In this document: positions 29,926 to 41,317 of the stretch, piece after piece
How positions within the stretch are numbered: position 1 is the first letter of the stretch
Layout of the letters: each line of letters starts with the position of its first letter
Assembly (NCBI GenBank): GCA_003260325.1
Contig: MOLU01000001.1
Location: forward strand, 62,001-126,000
Length of the DNA: 64,000 bases
Source: Candidatus Gracilibacteria bacterium GN02-872
GTDB taxonomy: Bacteria; Patescibacteriota; Gracilibacteria; BD1-5; UBA6164
Direction of reading: 5' to 3'
Notes under the pieces: model-generated
Databases searched by the model: none
Told to the model about the DNA's origin: nothing
What the model saw: the letters and a program-made list of their open reading frames with translations, nothing else
Made by a program: the position numbers and the translations under genes

Positions 29926-30118
29926 ATCTATAAATTTTATAATTTCAGAATTTAACATAGTTCTCTCATTCTTTTGTGTTCTTACTAGCCAAAACCCCCA
30001 AAGTAATAAGATTTATTCATAAAAATATAAAAAATCCTCAAATCAAAAATACTAATATCGCAGGAAAAGCGATAATAATAACTCAAAATACTATTAAACA
30101 TATTCAAAATGCTCTCAT
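29924..30118 (-). CDS. Small two-helix membrane protein
   Basis: 64 residues: MRAFGICLIVFGVIIIAFPA, then LVFLIGGFFIFLGINLITLG, making a helical hairpin rich in UGA glycines, with a short charged tail. No recognised family; such two-helix proteins are common. Located between murA and the PrsW-like gene; 60 bp after the murA stop, so it could be co-transcribed with murA. Confidence 0.65.
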
Positions 30119-30178
30119 AATTAAAATATTTAAAAAATAAATTTAGAATTATTGTAAACTAAGTTATTTAAGAAATTA

Positions 30179-31441
30179 TTAAGAATTATATATTTCTGTA
30201 ATATCTGCTCAAAGATCTTTTAGTTTTTGTACAAAGTTCTCATATCCTCTGTAAATATACTCTACATTTGTGACTGTTGTTTCTCAAGTTGCAATAAGTC
30301 CAGCTATAATCATAGCCATTCCAGCTCTCAAATCCCAAGAAGTCACAGTTGTTCATCTAAGTAGGTTTGGTCAAAAAATCATAGCTTCATGTGGATTTAA
30401 AATAGCGATTTTTGCAGTCATTTTTTCCAATTCAACTAAAAAGTTTAATCTTCCCTCAAACATAACTTCATTGATTCTACTTGTTCCATCAGCTTGGCTT
30501 TGCAAAATAGCAAAAGGTGATTGCAAATCTGTCGGAAATCCAGGAAAAATATTTGTTTGAATAGAAACTGGTTTTATTTTTTCAGCTTTATAAACTCTCA
30601 AAACATCATTTCATAAATCTTCAACTTTAACTCAACTTTCTTTTAATTTTTCAATAAATGTATAAAGGTCCTCTATTCTCGCATTTTTTATATCTAAATA
30701 TTTTTCTGAAGCCAAAGCTGCAATAACCATATAAGTTCCTGCTTCGATATAATCAGCAACAACTTCAAATTCAAAATCAGAATTCAACTCAGCAACTCAC
30801 TCAATAATTATTTCATGATTATACTTGATTTTTATATCTGCTCAAGCCATTCTCATAAAATCAATCAAATTCATCACATGAGGTTCAATTGCAGAATTTT
30901 TAATAATAGTTTTCCCCTGTCTAAGAACATTTGCTACTATTAAATTTTCTGTTGAACTTACTCAAAATCATGCATTTAAAATCTTTTCTCCTTCTTCAAG
31001 TTCTCAATTAAGTTTTATATTATCTCCATCAAATTCGTAATCATATCAAATTGCTTTTAATCAATTTAAATGAGCATCAATAGGCCTTTTTCAAATTTTA
31101 CAACCTCCAGGAAAAGGAATATTTATACTTTTAAAAAAGTAAAGCAAAGGTGAAAGTAAAAATATTGAAGATCTGATTTTTTTAATTTTTTCAAAATTTA
31201 AATTATCATTATTTAAGCTTGTAGAATCAAGAATCAAGCTATTTTCTTCCCAAAAATATTTTACTCAAATTCCAGATAAAATATCTAAAAAAGTATTTAC
31301 ATCACCAATTTTTGGAACTTGATTTAGTTTTACCTTTCAAGCTAAAAGCAAACTAGCTCAAATGATTGGCAAAGCAGCATTTTTTGATCAACTTACAACA
31401 ACCTCTCATTTTAGCCTATTTTGTCATCTTACTATTAACAT
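30179..31441 (-). CDS. murA: UDP-N-acetylglucosamine 1-carboxyvinyltransferase
   Basis: 420 residues, the normal length. Starts MLIVRGQNRLKGEVVVSGSK, with the catalytic Lys in SGSKNA near residue 21. The PEP-binding loop keeps the catalytic Cys in GGCKIGKRPIDAH (about residue 112), so fosfomycin sensitivity is expected. FPTDLQSPFAILQSQADG and the C-terminal RAGMAMIIAGLIATG complete the inside-out barrel. First committed step of peptidoglycan synthesis, which shows this organism has a murein pathway. The next gene upstream is divergent. Confidence 0.97.
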
Positions 31442-31546
31442 AAAATTTTTTAAAAAATATTTGCAAAGAATATTATACAAACAATTTGAAAAAAAAAAAG
31501 TTTTTATTATAATCTTTTTATCAAAATAATATTTAAATTTTAAAAA

Positions 31547-33469
31547 ATGTTTGAAGTAAGTATAATAGAGGTAGATAATCAAAAAAGTAATACTATTTTG
31601 AAAAGATCTATAAATCTTGACCAAAATTTAGATTGTTTTTTGATGATAAGTTCTTCAAATAAAAATTTAGCTGAAAATCTATTAAATCACTCTTTAGAAA
31701 GTATTATAGATAAAATAAGCAAAGAAGAAACTTATAATGATTTCTGAATCGCACTTGAAAATATAAATTCTTTTTTAAAAAGCTGGAGAGCTGATTCTAT
31801 TGAAGTAGAAGACGATGTTGATATGTCAATTTTGATTTTAAATGAAAACAATCTTATGTTTTCAAATATCTGAAAATCAACAGTTTACTTAATAAATAAA
31901 AATACTGAAATAATTGAATTAACTGAAAGAAATGAAAATAAAAAGTCTTTTTTATTTATCTCTAGTGGAATTTTAGCAAACTCTGAAATAATTATTAGCT
32001 CAACTGTAAATATTCTAAAATATTTATCAAAAAGTGATATTTTAGATGGAATGATTCTTTCAAATGATATTGAAGTTTTTAACAAAAATATTAAGAATAT
32101 CTTACAATCTGAGATTTTAGAAAAAAATTGTATAATTTCCTCTCTAAAATATAAAAATGAATTTGTTTGAGTTGAAGAAAATAAAAACTTAACAGCAATT
32201 AAAGATTTCACTATAAAAATACTTGATACAAATTTATCAAAAAAAGTAATTGGATGAGCATTAAAGCTAAAAGATAAAATTGCAAGACAAAACAAAGCTG
32301 TCAAAAACACAATTTTCTTCTCTTTAATCGCAATTTTGATATTTATTTTATTTTTGGTTGTTTCTAAAATAATTTATTATTGAACAAACACTTCCAAAAA
32401 AGAAGAAGCTTCTGAGCAAATGTCAGAATTACAATTAGTTATAAATGAAGCTACAAAAAATGTTTCAAATCCTTGAATTTTTAACAGAAATATAGAAAAA
32501 GCTGAAGAAATAATTAAAAAACTTGAAGAGAAAAAGCTTTATTTATGAGATTTAGAAAACAAAAAAGAGGAAATAAATATTCTTAAAAAACAATTTAATA
32601 AAATAGAAATTTTTAACTCAAGCAAAGATAATCTAGTTTATGAAATAAAGGATACGAATGTGGATCCAGTGAAAGTTCTTCAGGAAAGCTGAAAAACTTA
32701 TATAATAACTAAAAAATGAATTATTTGACCTATTATCGCAAAAACAACACCAAAAACTTACACTTTTAATTCTCTAAGTGATACTGAAGAATTTATAGAT
32801 TGAGGTATTCTAGGACAAGATGTTTATTTAGTGACAAACAATTCAAAAGTTGTAAAATTTAACAAAAACTGAACTTTTAGTTTTTCAAACGTAGCTTGAC
32901 AACAAGCTTGGGAAAAAATAAAATCAGTAGATCCTTATAATTCAAGTATTTATACTCTTTGAGAAGATAATCAAATTTATAAACACCAAGCCGTTGCGAC
33001 TTGATTTTGAAAATGAACTTCATACTTAAAAGAAGAAGATCTAAAAAGTTTATGAAATATCAGAGATATAGCAATAGATTGAGGATTCTACATAGTAAAA
33101 GACAATTTATCAGTAATGAAATTTTTCAGTAATCCATATAGGCTTGAGTCGCTAACTTTAAGCAAACTTCCAAAAAACTATAATTTAGAAGAATGAAAAA
33201 GATTTGAAATAAAATCTTGAAAAAACCTAAGTTATGTTTATATGCTTCTAAATGATAAAATCTTTATTTTTAATACAAACGCAAAAGATTACTTAAGTAC
33301 AAGAAACTTAACTTATGTATGACAAATTGAATGATGAAACGAAAAAATACTTGATTTTACAATTAGTAGAGATAAAAAAGATATAGACTGAGAAATACTT
33401 GTTTTAAATAAAAAATGAGTTTATAAATTAACTTTCGAAGAAAGGGATTCTAAAGTCTATCTAAGGTAG
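31547..33469 (+). CDS. PP2C-like/propeller membrane protein
   Basis: 640 residues. Residues 1-235 resemble a degenerate PP2C-type phosphatase fold (VEDDVDMSILILNENNLMF, then FSNIGKSTVYLINKNTEI), but I cannot see the full set of metal-binding Asp residues, so it may be inactive. One transmembrane helix at about 253-275. A coiled coil covers 280-350. The C-terminal 280 residues contain propeller-like repeats (YIITKKGIIGPIIAKTTPKT, VYLVTNNSKVVKFNKNG, SIYTLGEDNQIYKH, KDIDGEILVLNKKGVYKL). Exported domain and cytoplasmic sensor-like head suggest envelope sensing. Similar proteins are seen in other candidate phyla genomes. Confidence 0.6.
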
Positions 33470-33521
33470 TAAAAAATTATTTATAAATAAAATTTTATAA
33501 ATTTCAAACATTTTACAAAAA

Positions 33522-33570
33522 AAGTTTGCAAATTTGTATTTTTTGGATAGAATTTGCAAGCTTTTTATTT
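33522..33570 (+). terminator. Terminator upstream of rplY
   Basis: A 13-bp inverted repeat AAGTTTGCAAATT / AATTTGCAAGCTT (one mismatch), 16-base loop, T5-A-T3. It follows the PP2C-like gene by 52 bp; it could also act as an attenuator for bL25. Confidence 0.7.
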
Positions 33571-33600
33571 AATATATTATAATTTTCAATAAATAGTTTT

Positions 33601-34230
33601 ATGAAAGATTTAGTTTTAAATGTTCAAAAAAGAACAAAAGATGAAAAATTAAGCGAAATTAGAGCATCAAAAATGGTTCCTTGAGTAGTTTACGGAAAAA
33701 ATAAAGAAAGTATTTCTATAAAAATAGATAATTCTTCACTTATCAAAACTTACAGATTGGCTGGAGTTTCTCACATCATCTCTTTGGATGTTGATGGTAA
33801 AAAAATGGATGTTTTAGTTCATGAATTCCAAAAAAATCCTGTAACTGGAGACTTTTTACATATAGATTTTTATGCTATCACAAAAGGTGAAAAAGTTACT
33901 ACAAGTATACCTTTGAGTTTCATTTGAGACTCAGCTGCTGCTAGAGATGGAGCTTTAATTGAAGAATTATTAAAAGAACTAGAAGTAAAAACTCTACCAA
34001 AAAACTTGGTTGATTCTTTTGAAGTTGATATTTCAAAATTAGAAAAAGTTGGTGATATTATCAGAGTTTCTGACTTAGGAATTGATGAAGAAAAATATGA
34101 AATTATTACAAGTATTGATAATGTAGTAGTTATGGCAAGCGAACCTAAGAAAATAGAGTTAGAAGAGCCAGTTGTTGCTGAAGAATGAGCTGAAGCTACT
34201 GAAGAAACAAAAACAGAAGAACAAAAATAA
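33601..34230 (+). CDS. rplY: 50S ribosomal protein bL25, long (CTC) form
   Basis: 209 residues. N-terminal 5S rRNA-binding domain: KDLVLNVQKRTKDEK, SKMVPGVVYGKN and VLVHEFQKNPVTGDFLHIDF; then the C-terminal TL5 domain (residues 95-190) with LEVKTLPKNLVDSFEVDISK. The tail is Glu-rich. Normal for CTC-type bL25. Ends in a terminator. Confidence 0.95.
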
Positions 34231-34243
34231 TTTTTATATCTTT

Positions 34244-34274
34244 AAAAAGAAGTATTTCCATATACTTCTTTTTT
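34244..34274 (+). terminator. Terminator after rplY
   Basis: Stem AAAAGAAGTA / TACTTCTTTT with an 8-base loop then T run. Confidence 0.8.
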
Positions 34275-34303
34275 ACCATAAATAACATAATTTAAAAAAA
34301 TAT

Positions 34304-34633
34304 ATGAAAGTAAAAATTTACTGAGAATGAGCAGAAGCTCAAGAATTACTAGACAAAGTAAATAATTCTTTAGAAGATTTGTGACTTTCTGACTTTATGG
34401 AAGTAGAAGTTACCATGGATGAAGAGCTAAAAAACTCTTTATCTATTTCAAAAACTCCTGCTTTAATAATAGAAGAAGAAGCAATAGACTTCAGAGACAC
34501 TATTTTTGAGTGAATAGTTCCAAGTGATGAAGAAGTAAAATCTATGTTCATCAGCATAATTGGTTGAGGATGAGAAAGTAGCTGATGATGTAGTTCAGGT
34601 TCTTGCTGAACTTGTTCAACTTGATGTCATTAA
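34304..34633 (+). CDS. Thioredoxin-fold protein with relocated Cys cluster
   Basis: 109 residues. KVKIYGEGAEAQELLDKVNN, VEVTMDEELKNS, SKTPALIIEEE with the cis-Pro (TPAL), and PSDEEVKSMFI follow the small thioredoxin-like (thioredoxin_3, TM0996-like) fold. Where such proteins have CPxC after the first strand, this one has AEAQ, so the normal redox site is absent. Instead a Gly/Ser/Cys-rich tail (residues about 87-109) ends with SGSCGTCSTGCH, containing CGTC and two more Cys. The tail might supply redox or metal-binding chemistry. No close family recognised for the tail. Confidence 0.7.
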
Positions 34634-34635
34634 AA

Positions 34636-34663
34636 AAATTCTGCTTTAAAAGCAGATTTTTTT
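34636..34663 (+). terminator. Terminator hairpin
   Basis: Stem ATTCTGCTTT / AAAGCAGATT plus T7, right after the thioredoxin-fold gene. Confidence 0.8.
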
Positions 34664-34739
34664 ATTTGATGGAATACAAATAAAATTTGTAATCCTAAAC
34701 TCGATTCAGAATCTTTCTTATATTCTTAATTATAACAAA

Positions 34740-34768
34740 AAAAAGAGTGAATTAAATCACTCTTTTTT
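34740..34768. terminator. Bidirectional terminator of the surface-protein block
   Basis: A perfect 11-bp stem AAAAAGAGTGA / TCACTCTTTTT with ATTAAA loop at the 3' end of the Cys-rich surface protein. Confidence 0.85.
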
Positions 34769-37737
34769 TATTTTGCAACTTTTGTTGCTTTTACATATTC
34801 ATCAATAAATGTTGATGTAAGTGGAGCAGGTTTTCTAAATGTAGAAGAACCAAAACTTACTACTGTTCAAACATCAAGTTGTCATTTATCGTTTAACTTC
34901 ATATAAGTTCTTTTTTCAACTAAATCTGAAACATCTCCATAAAGTGAACCATTTACAACAAGTTGAATAGTTGTTTCACGATCTCACTCTATAAATCAAC
35001 CTTTTTTAGGTGTTCCAGCAGGAATTGATATATAAGTTCAGTTAAGTGTTGTAACATTGCTTCAAATCTTAATTTTTCCTCATCTTACAACAAATGCTAT
35101 GTTGTCAGAATAAGTTATATTTGAATTTATATACAAATCACCTCCATCAATTATATAAGTTCTTGGTCAAGTTAATCTATTATCTTTGTTAATATCTTCT
35201 CTGATTTCTATATTTTTATCTCTAGCAATATAAGCTCAGTTTATTCAGTTATATACTTTAAACTCGTTTTGAGCAAAATTAACTTTCTCTTTATTTCTAT
35301 TATCTTCTGAACTTGAATAACTACCAAATTTACCAAATCTAGAATCATCAGTACCTCTATCTATTTTTGAAGTAGTTTTTTCTTCATTTATTTTCTTAGA
35401 ATAAGAATCCAAGAAACTTGTAAGAGATAATCAAACAAAGTTTTTGTTATCTTTTGTTAAATCTTTTCATACTTCTGACAAATCTGAAGTATTTTTGTTA
35501 GAAACATAACTTGATCAACCTCATTTTGCTGAAATAGATCATCTAGCAACTCTAACCCTAAATTCATCTTTTGATGATAAATAATAAGTATCTTCAAATG
35601 TTCTACCAGAATCAGTTCTGATTGTAGCAACGATTACGTTTTCATCAACATTTTTAGAAATATTACCATCTCATTTAAATTTGAAAGCTATAGCATCATC
35701 TTTTGTAACAGGGATTTCAGCTTTTTCACCTGGTTTTAATATTCTGTTAATAGTTTTACAAATCATTCAATTGTTTCCAATTTTGATAGATTTTCATTTA
35801 GAATTTAGTTTAGTAAGATGTCTACTTACTCATTTTTCAAATTTAGAAGCATTTGTAGTTATACAAACTTCTCTTACATATATTTGACCTTTTTCTTTAT
35901 TTATATTTTCTATGTAAGGTCTTTCATAAGCAAAGTATGGATTCATTCAAAAACCTATAATTTTTGTTCAAATAGGACCAAATTTCAAAAGGCTTTCTTC
36001 TGGGAAAGATTGTGGTCATCATAGTTTACAATCAGCTGAACAATAAGAACCTGGTTTACCATTTCTTTCTCATAAATCACATTCTTCCATTTGTCATTGC
36101 ATATTTGGTCTTTGAAGAATTCAGTCTCAACAATAATTATATTTACAATCTTTTGAACATCCAGATCAAACTGTACCATTTCTACTTCATTCATCACATT
36201 GCTCTCAGGCATCTTTGTGTCCATCTCAACAATATGGATTATTTCATCCTCAACCTCCTCCTCATCAGTTATTTGGTGGATTATGAGGAGGTCTTCCTTC
36301 TGGAGATAGTGATTCTTTACAATATCATCCAGTATTTATACCATCAACATAACAAAATATATCATAGTTTCAAGATTTATCAAATCTATAACTTCATCTA
36401 TTTGAATTTATTGTATGAAGAATATTTTTTCAAACAGGTTGATCTCTATCTACTATTTGTATATCATATCTACTTCAAATTCATTTACACTCAAAATCAA
36501 AACGTTCTCAAGCATAAACTGTTCTTTTATTTGGGTTCAGTGTTAAGGTTTCACATCTACCACTTGGAGTTCTACCTGGAGTGTCCTTTATAATTTGTCT
36601 ACAAGAAGTAGAAGTTTGTCCATCTGCATAACAAGTAGCAGTATAACCTCTTTGATCTTTATCTGTAAATGTGAATTTTCAAGTTTTATTATTTATAGTT
36701 TGAACTATATTTCCAGCTGGATCTTTTATTTCTATTTTAAATTTATCATCAGCTACATTTTTTCAAGTACAAGTAAGAGTTGATTCCATAGGAAATGCTC
36801 ATGAACTTGGAGATAAACTCAAGTTTGTACACTCTGGAGCTGTTGGAGTTGTTGGAGTAACTTCTTGATTACAATCTGGTGAAGTTATTGTTCCATTTTC
36901 TACATAACAAGTTGCTGTATATTTTTTTGCATCTGTAAATGTATAACTTCCTGTTTTGTTATTTATAGTATGAATTACTTTCCCTGTTTCATCTTTAATA
37001 TCTATCTTATATGTGTTTGTATTTAATCATTCACATGTAAATGTTGATGTCAATGGAGTATTTCATGTTTTTGGTGTTACATTTAACACTTTACATTCTG
37101 GATTTGTTGGAGTTTGTCTTGGTTTACATTCTTCATCACATCATCCAGGTCACCATCATTCTTTATTTGGATCTTTTGAGTCACAAGTTTCTCAATAATC
37201 TCTATCAAGAATTCAGTCTCAACACCAAGAAATAACGTAAGGTATACACTCTGTATGTTCTGCTATTTTTATACTTTCTACACCATTTATAATTGGAGCA
37301 TATTTAACAGTATATCTTGCGAATAAATCATACTTAGTAGCATCACTTTCTGTATAATTAGATTTAGAAGGAGTAGTGTTTAGTTTTTCAGGATGACCTA
37401 ATAAATAATATCTGTAAGAATGTCAGATAGTTCCTCTAAATCCATTTTCAAGAATTCATTTTTTTCTGATTATTTCAGGATCATAATGAGATATAAATTT
37501 ATTTATAATATTTCATTGATTATCTCTAAATTCTCAAAAATCCAATCTTTCAAAAAAGTTTCATCAAAAATCTTTTATTTTGATTGTATATCAAGTATTA
37601 TTGTGAATATCATCATAAAAATCCTGTGTAGACAAGTATCTTACCTTTTTTACGGGAAATGATTGATCACAATAAGCTCAGTATCAAACATTGTAAAACA
37701 ACATTGATACAAAAAGTCAAATTATAAATTTTTTCAT
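34768..37737 (-). CDS. Large Cys-rich secreted protein (DUF4215-like and Ig-like repeats)
   Basis: 989 residues with signal peptide (MKKFIIGLFVSMLFYNVGYG). Residues 25-170: unrecognised. About 175-215: CGDGILDRDYGETCD, then GPGGCDEEC, a DUF4215/Myxococcus Cys-rich repeat. About 215-470: three Ig/PKD-like repeats of about 80 residues, each with a Cys pair (TSTFTCEG, ESTLTCTG, RFDFECKG). About 500-580: two more Cys-rich repeats (YCGDGHKDAGEQCD; EECDLGERNGKPG). The C-terminal 400 residues are beta-rich and include a parallel-helix-like stretch (TYIIDGGDLYINSNITYSD). No LPXTG motif. Rigid disulfide-bonded adhesin or attachment protein is the likely role. Last gene in the surface block. Confidence 0.78.
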
Positions 37738-37829
37738 AATTATTAAGTTATTTTATAATAATATTTATATTATATATTATTTTCTATAAATGTCAAGTAA
37801 TTAAGTCTTTTTATTTCTATTAACTGATT

Positions 37830-40800
37830 TTAGCTTGAACTTCATGTTGTGCTACTTCACCCTGTTGTTGAACTACTTACTGATGTTGAAGCTGAAGAAG
37901 TATTATAATTTAACTTACTAAAGTTATTAACATCTGTAGTTGCTGTTGTACCAGTCACTGATGTAGTAGGTCAAGTAGCTGGGGATTGTACTGGAGTAGA
38001 AACTGGATTAACTTTTGGCACATTATTTATACTAGAAGTTCAAGTATTTACTGAATTTAGCTGAGAATCAAAATCAAGGCTATTACTTGTTACTTCAGAA
38101 TGATTAGGTTGTCAGTTAGAGTTTGTTTCATAAACAGTTCAATTATCTCATCTTTTATTTAAAGTTATTTTTGACCCATCTCTATTTTCAAAAGTAGCTG
38201 TTCAATCCTTATTATCAACTCATAAGTTTTCTTTGTTTCCAGGAGTGGTTTTTACTCAAGGTTTTTCCGGTGTGTTTGGTGGATTATCTGGAGGTGGAGT
38301 TTCTCTTGGTCTTTCTGGAGTTGAAGGTGGTGGTGTTTCCTCTGGAGTTGAAGGTGGTGGTGTTTCCTCTGGAGTTGAAGGTGGTGGTGTCTCTTCTGGT
38401 TTTTCTGGCTTAGTCCTATCATACATGTAAGTTACTCACCAAGAATTAACATCATTTTCAGCTTTATATGTATTCCACTCTCTTACTTTTATTTCTTCTC
38501 ATTGTTTTTGTAATTTTAAATCCATAAGTATTTTATCATTTAAACACTCAGGATCTTTTGTAAAGTATAAATCATAATCTATTTTTATATCTCCTGTTCA
38601 TCAATTATTTATTATAGATTTCATTTCTTTTGATTTGTCAGAGCTTTTAAATTCATATCAAGCTGATTCTAGTTGACTTACTAAAGACGTTGTTATATGG
38701 TCTGGAAGCTTATTTACTAAGAATTGTGACTTCTCAGAGATTTTTATTTTTCATCTTTCTCAACCAAATTCTGCTATATGTCAAACCACATAAGGATTTA
38801 ATCATCTAGCTTTACCAGATTGAACTCAAGAAAATGAAATACCATCCTCTAATCATAATTGTCAAATTTGGAAATTATTTACATCTCAATATTTCTTATA
38901 ATATTCTTGTCTTGCAGATTTTATAGAATTTGCTATATCAGGAACTTCTTTTTTAAATATATTGTCAAAGAAAGTTGCTCTTCAATGTTTTGCATCATAT
39001 TTTTCCACAGTTAGTCATTTATCTAGACTTACTGTTCCATTTTCTACTTTTAATCAAGGTTTTTTCATCAGGTTTATAGCAACATTTTGCAAAATAAGCA
39101 TTTTTTGAGAATCATTATAAGTATCTGGTATTTTAACTCATAATTCTTTTCATAATTTATCCCAAGTTTGATTTATATCTCAGTTTCAGTTCAAAAGATT
39201 ATGTATTTGTTCTGATAGTTGTTTCATTCCCGGTCTTTTTGCTACTTCAGCAGTTATAAGCCTTGAAAGCTTGTCATTTTCTACTTTTGTAAGTTCTATT
39301 GCTTTTGCATCAAATGAAGAAAATTTTTTATTTATTCATCATTCTACTAATCAATCAATAGAATCTATATAACTATCTACTCTTGAAGTATCTTTATCAA
39401 CATATTTTTGAGTTATATATTCTCATCAGATTCAGAAGGCCAACATAGGTCATAGTATTCAGATACTTACTTTATTAACATTAAGTCACTTTGCGTTAGC
39501 AAAAAGACTATCTCTGTAAGCAGTAAGAGCTCAAGATTTTATCAATCATTTCAAATTAGGATTTGCTCACATGGCTTTATACATAGAAGCAAGTCTTTCA
39601 TAAGCTTGTCTAGTATTTGTTTCATTTTCAAGTCAAGATTGCTCAAATGTTTTCCCTGATATTATATTATCAAGAGTAGTATCTAGTAATCAATCCATAG
39701 CATTAACCATTTCTTTTATTCAAGCAGAATTTTTTTCATTTAGTCTATAAATATCAAGTCATCATCATACTCATAAAACATTTGCAGTAGCTCATACTCA
39801 AGCTCATATTTTTGAATCCATCGTAGATGGAAAAAGTCTTTTTAAATCTTTTATTTTGTCATTAGTTAGTTTAACAGATCATCAGATAAATGGTACAAAA
39901 TTTGTCATTCATCAAGCCACAGTTACTCTATCATTTATTTGTTTTGAACCTCAAATAACAACTCAAGGTTTTCAATCTACAAAACCAAATGAAACAGTAT
40001 CAAGTAATCATTTTGTTATTTCTGAGACTTTTTTTCAAACTGAATCTAAACTAATAGCTCATCATTTTACATCTCAAACTACAAGATTAAAACTTCTATT
40101 TCTTACTTCTTTCCAAATATCAGGTTCTTTTTTAGCTATTTCAGATATTCTAGGATCTGTTTTTTCAAGCTTATCAAATTCTCAATCTATAACTTTTGCT
40201 TCTTCAGGAGTTGCTAAGAATTCCATAGAGTTTTGAAATTTATCTTTTGGTAAAAGTAGTTGCCTAGCTGATGTCTGTGGAGCAGACAAAAAGTCAGCAA
40301 GTCTCTTTTTAAATTCTAGTCTTGCACTATAATAGTTTTTATTAACCATTTGATCAAAATTCGCAGGCTCAAGACCTAAATTAGAAATAACTCTATCAAA
40401 AGTTTTTTTATCTTGTATAGCTTTCAGTGCATCTAACTCAACTGAATTAAAATTAACTTTATTGTCAAGTACTCAGTCTCAGCTAAAATCAAGCATTATT
40501 TCCATTTTATCTTGAGGACTTAAACTATTTATCTTTCTCTGAGTATTAGCTATATCTTTTACCATTGAGACAAAAGCTGTTGACTCCTGAAATCAGATAA
40601 GTCAAAAAAATCATTTACCTTTATATCAATATTTATCAAAGACTCATCAATTTCCTATATGGAAAAGACTTAAAACTAAATCTCATTTAGAATTAACTTT
40701 ATTTTTGAAATGATTCAAAACATCTTGATAAACATTTTCTGGAGAATTTTTAGTTATCAACTCGTTAAATGAAGGCATATCTATTTCTTCCATCCATTTT

Positions 40801-41228
40801 TCTTTATCTACAGCACTTCAAAAAGTATCCAAAACTGTTGTAATCTCTTCTTTAGTTCTTACAGCTTCTTCTTGGATTTTTTGTTTTTGTTCTTGAGGTA
40901 AATTTTCATAATCCTCCAAACTAGTAATTTCCAGTTTAGGTTCTGGAGGAAGTTCTTGTTTTAATTCTCAAATATTTTTTTGAGTATTCTTAGATATTTC
41001 CTGACGAGCTGAATTGAAGTTATTATTCACTTCTTTTACTTCATCATCTTGTTTTTTTGCAAGTACAGGATTCTCTTTACGTAGCTTAAATAAAGTATCT
41101 TTGTCTATCTTTTTTACATCGTTAGAATTAATTCACAATTTTTCATAAATATTATTTCATTTTTCAGATAATCAAAGACTTATATTTCTCTCAAAAATAT
41201 TTTTAAAATATCTTAGCGATTGTTTCAT
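37830..41228 (-). CDS. Giant surface protein A with Pro-rich stalk and Thr/Ser tail
   Basis: 1132 residues, no clear signal peptide (MKQSLRYFKNIFERNISLGL). A long helical region, Lys/Glu/Asn-rich, covers residues 40-800, with hydrophobic Gly-rich stretches near 470-520 and 610. A beta domain follows (DIKIDYDLYFTKDPECLNDK near 890). Then comes a stalk with three exact copies of ETPPPSTPE (about 945-971), and a Ser/Thr/Gly-rich tail (about 1060-1132, SSSTTGGSSTTGSSS). It shares its plan with surface protein B (43358-46187). The Pro/Thr repeats are attractive O-glycosylation targets; two GlcNAc-type transferases lie directly upstream. Function unknown. Confidence 0.75.
38314..38394. repeat. Three tandem 27-bp repeats (ETPPPSTPE)
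   Basis: Units at 38314-38340, 38341-38367 and 38368-38394, near identical at the DNA level (last one differs at two positions), coding on the minus strand for the Pro/Thr stalk of surface protein A. Confidence 0.9.
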
Positions 41229-41317
41229 AAAATTAAATTAGTTTTAAACATTTATATAATATCATATTTTTAAAAATAATTACAAATAAATAAACTTGAC
41301 ATTTTACCAAATTATGT

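Noticed and set aside
33522-33570. Riboswitch ahead of bL25
   Set aside because: Only a single hairpin with T run is visible; simplest explanation is the terminator of the preceding gene.
36012-36593. Long plus-strand open frame of 193 codons
   Set aside because: It lies antisense within the 989-residue Cys-rich protein, has a repetitive Tyr/Leu/His-rich sequence and no start context. It is a shadow frame.
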